From Verrucomicrobiaceae bacterium UBA7681 (GTDB taxonomy: Bacteria > Verrucomicrobiota > Verrucomicrobiia > Verrucomicrobiales > Verrucomicrobiaceae), in NCBI GenBank assembly GCA_002482965.1, contig DLGZ01000050.1, positions 202,688 to 239,102 of the forward strand: 36,415 nt of DNA. Direction: 5' to 3'. Positions 31,705 through 36,415 of this stretch are shown one piece after another. Both the position numbers and the translations under genes were made by a program. A model generated the notes under the pieces. It was not told where the DNA came from. It searched no databases and was given only the letters and a program-made list of their open reading frames with translations. Numbering within the stretch: the first letter of the stretch is position 1; the number at the start of each line of letters is the position of its first letter.

Positions 31705-32519
31705 ATCAAAAAAACTGGCTGATAACAGGATGTTCGAGCGGCTTTGGCCGTGCGATTGCAGAGGCGGCGCTGGAGGCGGGGCAGCATGTCATCGCCACGG
31801 CGCGGGATGTGAGGAGCATTGCTGATTTGGAGAGGGCGGGAAGGTGTGAGGTGATGGCGTTGGACATCACGGATGCGGAGAATGTGAGGGAGGTGATGGC
31901 GGCGGCGGGAGCGCTGGATGTGATCGTGAACAACGCGGGCTATGGGTTGATCGGTGCGGTGGAAGAGTGCAGTGAGGAGCAGATCCGCCGCAGCATGGAG
32001 ACGAATTTTTTTGGGCCGCTGAATGTGATCCGTGCGGCGCTACCGATGCTGCGGGCGCAGAAGAGCGGGCACCTGGTGAACATCAGTGCAGCGGCGGCGA
32101 TTTCTAACTACCCGGGCTTTGGCATCTATGGCGGAGCCAAGGCGGCGCTGGAGATGATGAGCGAGAGCCTGCGGCTGGAACTGGCGCCGCTGGGCATCAA
32201 GGTCACGCTGGTGCAGCCGGGGCCGTTTCGGACGGATTTTATTGCCCGGGGTTTGGAGAAGGCGGCGGATGAGATCGCGGACTATGCTGGCAGTGCGCGG
32301 AAGTTTGCCACGTTTCTTGAAACAGTGAATGGCAAGCAGCCGGGGGACCCGGTGCGTGCGGCGGAGGCCATCGTGAAGATGGTGATGGATGGCGAAGCAC
32401 CCATCAGGCTGCCGCTGGGCAAGTATGTGGTGAAGAAGATGCGGGACAAAGCGGCGGCACTGACACGTGAGGTGGAACAGTGGGGAGTGGTGGCGGCCAA
32501 CACGGACTTTCCAAACTGA
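31701..32519 (+). CDS. SDR-family oxidoreductase
   Basis: From the overlapping ATG the protein has 272 residues: TGCSSGFG at 9-16, NNAGYG at 77-82, S129 in VNISA, and Y143 and K147 (YGGAK). It is a classical SDR of the group often named short-chain dehydrogenase/reductase with retinol-dehydrogenase-like sequences (ATARD near 32, QPGPFRTDF). An in-frame ATG six codons upstream is less likely than the coupled ATGA start. The SRPBCC gene starts two bases after the stop. The substrate is unknown. Confidence 0.92.
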   Translation: MNQKNWLITGCSSGFGRAIAEAALEAGQHVIATARDVRSIADLERAGRCEVMALDITDAENVREVMAAAGALDVIVNNAGYGLIGAVEECSEEQIRRSMETNFFGPLNVIRAALPMLRAQKSGHLVNISAAAAISNYPGFGIYGGAKAALEMMSESLRLELAPLGIKVTLVQPGPFRTDFIARGLEKAADEIADYAGSARKFATFLETVNGKQPGDPVRAAEAIVKMVMDGEAPIRLPLGKYVVKKMRDKAAALTREVEQWGVVAANTDFPN

Positions 32520-32521
32520 CC

Positions 32522-33001
32522 ATGGCTGTTCACACTTTGCACACGAAGCAGATCATCCGGGCCACGCGGCAGGAGGCGTGGGATTTTTTCTCGAATCCGC
32601 GCAATCTGGCGAAGATCACGCCGCCGGAACTGGGGTTTGAAATCATTTCGCCGGATCTGCCGCCAAGCATGCGGGAGGGGATGATGATCGCCTATCGCGT
32701 GAGGCCGCTGCTGGGTCTGCCGATGACGTGGCTGTCTGAGATCACGCTGGTGGAACCTGGGGTGCGGTTCATCGACGAGCAGCGCGTGGGGCCGTATGCG
32801 GTGTGGCATCATGAGCATGAGTTTCATGACCTGGGAGATGGGCGCATTGAGATGGAGGACAAGGCGACGTATGTGCTGCCCTTTGCACCGCTGGGGGATC
32901 TGGCGCATGCATGGCTGGTGGAGCCGCAGCTGAAGCGCATCTTTGCGTACCGGGAGAAGGCGGTGAGGGAGCTGTTCGACTGTAGCCTGAGCAAGGGATG
33001 A
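32522..33001 (+). CDS. SRPBCC-family ligand-binding protein
   Basis: The 159-residue protein opens HTLHTKQIIRATRQEAWDFF, then NPRNLAKITPPELGFEI, the START/SRPBCC helix-grip pattern. Near the end come RIEMEDKATYVLPFAPLG and a long helix with LKRIFAYREKAVRELF. This subgroup is often annotated cell division inhibitor or SRPBCC protein and is common next to TspO, SDR and photolyase genes. It would bind a hydrophobic ligand in the cytoplasm. Spacing of two bases from the SDR stop shows one operon. Confidence 0.88.
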   Translation: MAVHTLHTKQIIRATRQEAWDFFSNPRNLAKITPPELGFEIISPDLPPSMREGMMIAYRVRPLLGLPMTWLSEITLVEPGVRFIDEQRVGPYAVWHHEHEFHDLGDGRIEMEDKATYVLPFAPLGDLAHAWLVEPQLKRIFAYREKAVRELFDCSLSKG

Positions 33002-33046
33002 TCGAGTGTTCGACTTGAGTGTGGATGCAGCTTAAACACCCCGTGC

Positions 33047-34081
33047 ATGAAGATCCCTGTTGCTTACGAACTGAATGGCCGCCGCCGCTTTCTGCTGGTG
33101 CAGGACGGGGAGACGATCAGTGTTGGGCGTGGGGCAGAATGCAGCATTCGACTTGCGAGTGATGAAGCGCAGGAAGTGGAGCTGAAGGCGCAGTTTGTGA
33201 ATGGGTGTCAGTTGGTGGTGGTGCATCCTGCGAATGGCAGCGTGCCTTATGCGCAGCCGCTGCCTTGGAAGCTCGCGCTTGCAGGGATTGAATTGGAGCT
33301 GCACCGACCATTTAAACCGGAGCAGGGCAAGGCGGGGCACGAGTTGGTTGTGCAAGGTTTGAGCGTGGGGGAACCCCGGCTGGTGCTGCCACCGGACAAG
33401 CCGCTGCTGCTGGGCGCGAGTGATGCCTGTGAGGTGGTCATTCCAGATGTGGGCTGTCCGGATGTGCTGCTGGCCCTGTGGGCGGCGGCAGGGGGCAAGG
33501 TATTGGTGCAGGTGCTGGATGATGCCGCCGTGGTGGGCTGGGTCGGACGTGCGGGGGAAAGCGAGGCTGAGCTGGAGCTGCCTGTGAGTTTGAGCCTTGG
33601 CGGCAGGGTGCTGGTCATCCGCAGTGGCGAGGCAACAGCGATGATGCATCCCGTGGCGAAGCCGATGGTGACTTCGATTTTGGCGAAGAACGCCGAGTAT
33701 GCCCCGAAAATTGTGGCCCGGCAGGGCGGCGAGGAAGGCGGGGGAAATCTGGTGCTCAAGTCAGAGCAGCCAGGCAAACCGACGATGCAGGCACCGTCCA
33801 GCACGGGGCGTCCGGTGGTGCTGCCGCCGCCTGCGGTTCTCTCTGCGGAGGAAGGGGTGCCGATCATGACGATGGAGGAGGCGGTCAATTCTCATCCGAA
33901 GCCGGTCACTCCCAAGGCATTCATTTTCGCCAGCTGGCTGCAGGTGGGGCTGAGCTTTGCGGTGGCGCTGCTGCCGGGGCAGGGGCTGATGACGCCTGAG
34001 CAGATGATGTGGGTGTGGTATGCGGCGGGTGGTTCGCTGATTCTGACGCTGCTGCTTGGTGTGAGGGTGTTGCTGAAATAA
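33047..34081 (+). CDS. FHA-like domain protein with two C-terminal membrane helices
   Basis: The 344-residue protein has an N-terminal FHA-like segment (FLLVQDGETISVGRGAECSIRL, about 15-36) and a second similar one (LVLPPDKPLLLGASDACEVVIPD, about 107-129). A Pro-rich linker follows, then two membrane helices (about 288-307 and 323-343). FHA domains bind phosphothreonine, but the usual key Ser/His pattern after GRG is not obvious, so this could be a divergent FHA-like scaffold. It is transcribed towards the sigma operon, 65 bases upstream of it. Confidence 0.65.
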   Translation: MKIPVAYELNGRRRFLLVQDGETISVGRGAECSIRLASDEAQEVELKAQFVNGCQLVVVHPANGSVPYAQPLPWKLALAGIELELHRPFKPEQGKAGHELVVQGLSVGEPRLVLPPDKPLLLGASDACEVVIPDVGCPDVLLALWAAAGGKVLVQVLDDAAVVGWVGRAGESEAELELPVSLSLGGRVLVIRSGEATAMMHPVAKPMVTSILAKNAEYAPKIVARQGGEEGGGNLVLKSEQPGKPTMQAPSSTGRPVVLPPPAVLSAEEGVPIMTMEEAVNSHPKPVTPKAFIFASWLQVGLSFAVALLPGQGLMTPEQMMWVWYAAGGSLILTLLLGVRVLLK

Positions 34082-34087
34082 GCGGCT

Positions 34088-34111
34088 GGTTTTTTTCAGG
34101 CGGGTGTCATA
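34088..34111 (+). promoter_or_regulatory. Candidate ECF promoter of the sigma/LTxxQ operon
   Basis: GGTTTT (34088-34093) is followed after 15 bases by ATA (34109-34111, in TCATACA). The core GGTTTY and the gap equal those before the other ECF sigma gene and the ThuA-like gene. It ends 35 bases before the sigma ATG. Confidence 0.4.
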
Positions 34112-34146
34112 CAACGCAGCGTGCCGCGCCACTCAGCGGGAAATGA

Positions 34147-34677
34147 ATGGAACGCGCCATTGCCGACCAGCTCGAAACTCTGCATCCCGACGCCTTTGGC
34201 TGGGCGCTGCACTGCTGTGCCGGGGAGCATGGGCGCGCGGAGGATGTGCTGCAAAATGCGTATCTCAAGCTGGCGCAGCAGCGGGCGCAGCACGATGGGC
34301 GCTCCAGCTTCAAGACGTGGTGGTTTGGGGTGATCCGCTTCACGGCGCACGAGGAGTTTCGGCGGCTGCGCTACCGCGAATCACTGCTGGGCAAGCTGCT
34401 GCTGCAACTCAGCGGCACGGCGCAGGATCCGCGTCCGTCGCCTGCACGGAAGCTGGAGCTGGACGAGCGCGCGGCCGAGCTGCGGCGCTGTCTGGCGCAA
34501 CTGCCTGCACGGCAGGCGGAGGTGCTGCATCTGGTGTTTTACCAGGATCTCACGCTCAACGAGGCGGCGGAGGTGATGCGCGTCAGCATTGGTTCCGTGC
34601 GCCAGCATTACGAACGAGGCAAAGCGCGCCTGCGCACGCTGCTGCAACCCGCCGATTTCCATGAACCCGAAGTCTGA
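34147..34677 (+). CDS. ECF-type RNA polymerase sigma factor (CnrH-like position)
   Basis: The 176-residue protein has region 2 (HCCAGEHGRAEDVLQNAYLKL at about 22-42, then SSFKTWWFGVIRFTAHEEFR) and region 4 (AQLPARQAEVLHLVFYQDLT, then NEAAEVMRVSIGSVRQHYERGKARL with the HTH). It is the first gene of a three-gene operon; the small membrane protein starts 17 bases before its stop. It presumably controls an envelope-stress or metal-response set, including its own operon. Confidence 0.92.
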   Translation: MERAIADQLETLHPDAFGWALHCCAGEHGRAEDVLQNAYLKLAQQRAQHDGRSSFKTWWFGVIRFTAHEEFRRLRYRESLLGKLLLQLSGTAQDPRPSPARKLELDERAAELRRCLAQLPARQAEVLHLVFYQDLTLNEAAEVMRVSIGSVRQHYERGKARLRTLLQPADFHEPEV

Positions 34678-34999
34678 CGACGATCTGCTCGCGATTTTCG
34701 CGCACGCACGCCGAGGTGATCGGGAAGATGCTCCTGCCTGGCGTCCGGAACTGCTGGACCAAGCCCCGCAACGGCCAAGCTTCGCATGGCGCTGGGCACT
34801 GGTGACCGCCAGTGTGGTCGTGCTGGCGGTGTTCTTTACTTATATGCCGCAGCATGAGCCGCCGCTGACTGAGGCGTTGCCGCCGTTGTTCGACTCGCCG
34901 CCGGGTGAACTTTTTGCCAGCGTGGAGCCCTCGCTCCTGACCTTTGAAGCGCCGTCCGACTTTTTAATGCCTGATCAACTGAACCCAACCAACCCATGA
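34661..34999 (+). CDS. Small single-pass membrane protein, probable anti-sigma factor
   Basis: The 112-residue protein has a polar N-terminus (1-40), one membrane helix at 43-61 (WRWALVTASVVVLAVFF) and a short acidic periplasmic tail. The size and layout resemble CnrY-type anti-sigma factors. The chosen ATG is inside the sigma gene; the longer frame upstream is only the sigma gene in another frame. Its stop overlaps the next start as ATGA. No anti-sigma sequence motif is recognised, so the role is by context. Confidence 0.75.
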   Translation: MNPKSDDDLLAIFAHARRGDREDAPAWRPELLDQAPQRPSFAWRWALVTASVVVLAVFFTYMPQHEPPLTEALPPLFDSPPGELFASVEPSLLTFEAPSDFLMPDQLNPTNP

Positions 35000-35835
35000 A
35001 AAAGATCCTCTGCTGCCTGTTCCTCACCGCCGCCAGTCTGCCTGCTGCTCAAGTCGAAGACTGGCTGAAAAGCGGGCTTCTGCACCCTGACATGATTGAT
35101 TCCGTGCGTGAGAAGCTGGACCTGACGGAAGAGCAGCAGTCCAAACTCAACTCCCAGCTGAGTGAGGCGCGTGCGCAGGCTGAACCGCTGGAGCAGACGG
35201 TGAAGGAGCAGCAGAAGGCACTCGGGCAGTTGCTGAAGGACCCAAGCACCAGTGCCGACGTGGCGGCGGCGCAGCTTACCAAGCTTCTCGATGCGGAAGC
35301 CGCGATCAAACAACTGCAGCTGCGGGCGCTGATTGGGGTGCGCGATGTCCTGACACCGGAGCAGTTGGCGATGGTGAAAAAACTCGGTCCGCCGAAGGTA
35401 GCAGAAGGTGGCGGATTGGAGGCGAAAGTGAAGGAGAAAGCCGGCAAGCTCAGGGCAGCGGTGGAAGCCATCGGCGTGCCGCCTACTGAAGCGATGAAAT
35501 ATCGCGGCGAAGAAATCGAAAAGCTGATCAAAAGCGGGGAATTTGCTCAAGCCAATGCCGAGTTGGACGAGTTGATGAAAGACTCGCACTACAAGAAAAT
35601 GGAAGCCGAGGTCGAGAAGGTGGATTTTGCGAAATTTGAGCCTGGCAGCACCGATCTTGACTCTTTGAGGGAACGCTTTGAAAGCGTGAAGGGGGCAGGA
35701 CAAGAGATCGTTTCGCTACCTTTGCTGCGCGAGTTGGTGCAGGCCAAGACGGCGTTTGAGGCTGCCAAGGAAGCCCAGGATGCTGACCAAGTGGGGCGCA
35801 TTCTCACCTATGTGGAAGGCAAGCTGAAGAAGTAG
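34996..35835 (+). CDS. Periplasmic LTxxQ-motif protein (Spy/CpxP/CnrX superfamily-like)
   Basis: The 279-residue protein has a signal peptide (1-18, AASLPAAQV) and is then almost wholly alpha-helical and coiled-coil-like. It carries two LTxxQ motifs, LTEEQ at 43-47 and LTPEQ at 119-123, the signature of Spy/CpxP chaperones and CnrX/ZraP-type metal sensors. It is longer than those proteins (about 150 residues), with an additional helical C-terminal half. The operon order sigma, membrane protein, LTxxQ protein suggests it senses periplasmic stress or metals for the sigma factor. Confidence 0.78.
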   Translation: MKKILCCLFLTAASLPAAQVEDWLKSGLLHPDMIDSVREKLDLTEEQQSKLNSQLSEARAQAEPLEQTVKEQQKALGQLLKDPSTSADVAAAQLTKLLDAEAAIKQLQLRALIGVRDVLTPEQLAMVKKLGPPKVAEGGGLEAKVKEKAGKLRAAVEAIGVPPTEAMKYRGEEIEKLIKSGEFAQANAELDELMKDSHYKKMEAEVEKVDFAKFEPGSTDLDSLRERFESVKGAGQEIVSLPLLRELVQAKTAFEAAKEAQDADQVGRILTYVEGKLKK

Positions 35836-35939
35836 CCTTGGTGAGAGGTGAGAGAAAAGGGGCGGGAAAGCAGAGTTCCGCCTGATGGTGGGGTCAGGGG
35901 GGAACCGTAAAAAAGTTTCGTTTGCCTTTGGCGCTTTTC

Positions 35940-35998
35940 CGGCGATAAAACGCCGTAAGTCACCTGTTAAGGGTTAGGCTCAGTCGTTCATCAGGTGA
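35940..35998 (+). promoter_or_regulatory. Hairpins in the leader region of the RRM gene
   Basis: CGGCG-ATAAAA-CGCCG (35940-35955) is a perfect 5-bp stem. TCACCTG (35960-35966) pairs with CAGGTGA (35992-35998). They lie 86-144 bases before the RRM start and could be a long structured leader, as seen in cold-regulated RNA-binding genes (inferred). Confidence 0.35.
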
Positions 35999-36083
35999 TT
36001 TCGAATCCGTTGGTGTTCATATACCGATGATCGGGGCTGGTTCTGACACGAGGCAGAGGACGGCACCCAACAACGATAAAGAT

Positions 36084-36415
36084 ATGAATACCAAGATGTA
36101 CGTGGGCAATCTGCCCTTCGCCGCTCAAGAACAAGACATTCGTGAGCTGTTTTCACAATACGGTGGTGTCACCGAAGTGTTCCTCCCGATGGATCGCGAA
36201 AGCGGCCGTCCACGTGGCTTTGCCTTCGTGACCATGGACTCGGCAGACGCCATGAACAACTCAATCAACGCGCAAAACGGCCAGGAATTCATGGGCCGCA
36301 AGCTTGCCATCAATGAAGCCCGCCCACGTGAAGAACGTCCGGCAGGCGGTGGTGGTGGTGGTGGCGGACGCGGCGGCTACGGTGGCGGCGGTGGTGGTGG
36401 CGGCGGCGGTGGCCG
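36084..36415 (+). CDS. RRM-type RNA-binding protein, glycine-rich tail (cut by window edge)
   Basis: The frame runs from the ATG at 36084 to the edge, 110 codons without a stop. Residues 1-80 are one RNA recognition motif with RNP2 MYVGNL (5-10) and RNP1 RGFAFVTM (44-51). After EARPREERP a glycine-rich tail with GGRGGYGG begins and continues past the edge. These single-RRM glycine-rich proteins resemble cyanobacterial Rbp proteins and are typical RNA chaperones in Verrucomicrobiota. The GGT/GGC run can cause length variation. Confidence 0.93.
   Translation, partial: MNTKMYVGNLPFAAQEQDIRELFSQYGGVTEVFLPMDRESGRPRGFAFVTMDSADAMNNSINAQNGQEFMGRKLAINEARPREERPAGGGGGGGGRGGYGGGGGGGGGGG

Noticed and set aside
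36330..36415. GGT/GGC run as a microsatellite
   Set aside because: It is the coding glycine-rich tail normal for this RRM protein group.

Overview
The window looks like a chromosomal segment of a GC-rich Verrucomicrobiota bacterium, probably Verrucomicrobiaceae-like (inference). Supporting signs are a CxxCH planctomycete-type cytochrome (DUF1549/DUF1553) overlapping a Tat-exported DUF1501 gene, an ECF sigma factor overlapping a FecR-LamG membrane protein, a ThuA-like secreted protein, an SHD1-domain protein, a formylglycine sulfatase, and several short tandem repeats and hairpin elements between genes. No rRNA, tRNA, CRISPR array, integrase or transposase was seen.

Layout. 1-1.7 kb: a truncated ThuA-like gene and a small lipoprotein. 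1.9-4.3 kb: a DNA-repair-type operon (HhH radical SAM protein, DUF4130 protein, DUF2256 zinc-finger peptide). 4.3-4.9 kb: an AbrB/MazE-Doc toxin-antitoxin pair. 5.5-7.6 kb: ECF sigma plus FecR-LamG. 7.6-8.3 kb: a VapBC-like pair. 8.4-11 kb: DhaL and an LsrF-type aldolase, divergent from an AraC regulator. 11-13.8 kb: a sulfatase divergent from a Tat-exported protein of possible beta-propeller type. 14.3-17.6 kb: an amidohydrolase, a DapA-family aldolase and an SDR dehydrogenase. 17.6-19.4 kb: two exported proteins of unknown function. 19.5-24 kb: an NrtABC/SsuABC-like ABC transporter and a flavin halogenase-like oxidoreductase; the start of the ATPase gene carries a 212-bp tandem duplication. 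24-26.7 kb: an SHD1 protein, a small membrane protein and an FeS-type cryptochrome/photolyase. 26.8-31.1 kb: the DUF1501 and cytochrome pair. 31.2-33 kb: a TspO-SDR-SRPBCC operon. 33-35.8 kb: an FHA-like membrane protein, then a sigma, small membrane protein and LTxxQ periplasmic protein operon resembling CnrHYX in layout. 36.1 kb to the end: an RRM RNA-binding protein cut by the window edge.

How the genes may work together (inference). The FeS photolyase, DUF2256, TspO, SDR and SRPBCC genes are families that recur in bacterial light- and photo-oxidative-stress regulons, here spread over about 29 kb. The two ECF sigma genes and the ThuA-like gene share a promoter-like motif with identical spacing, so the second sigma operon may be autoregulated and ThuA may belong to the regulon of one of them. 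The DhaL/LsrF/AraC block and the amidohydrolase/DapA/SDR block look like small carbohydrate or sugar-acid breakdown modules.

The most unusual DNA-level feature is a set of 7-bp-period tandem repeats with unrelated sequences. They lie at gene ends, inside the cytochrome gene, and, in decayed form, as the first codons of the ABC ATPase.
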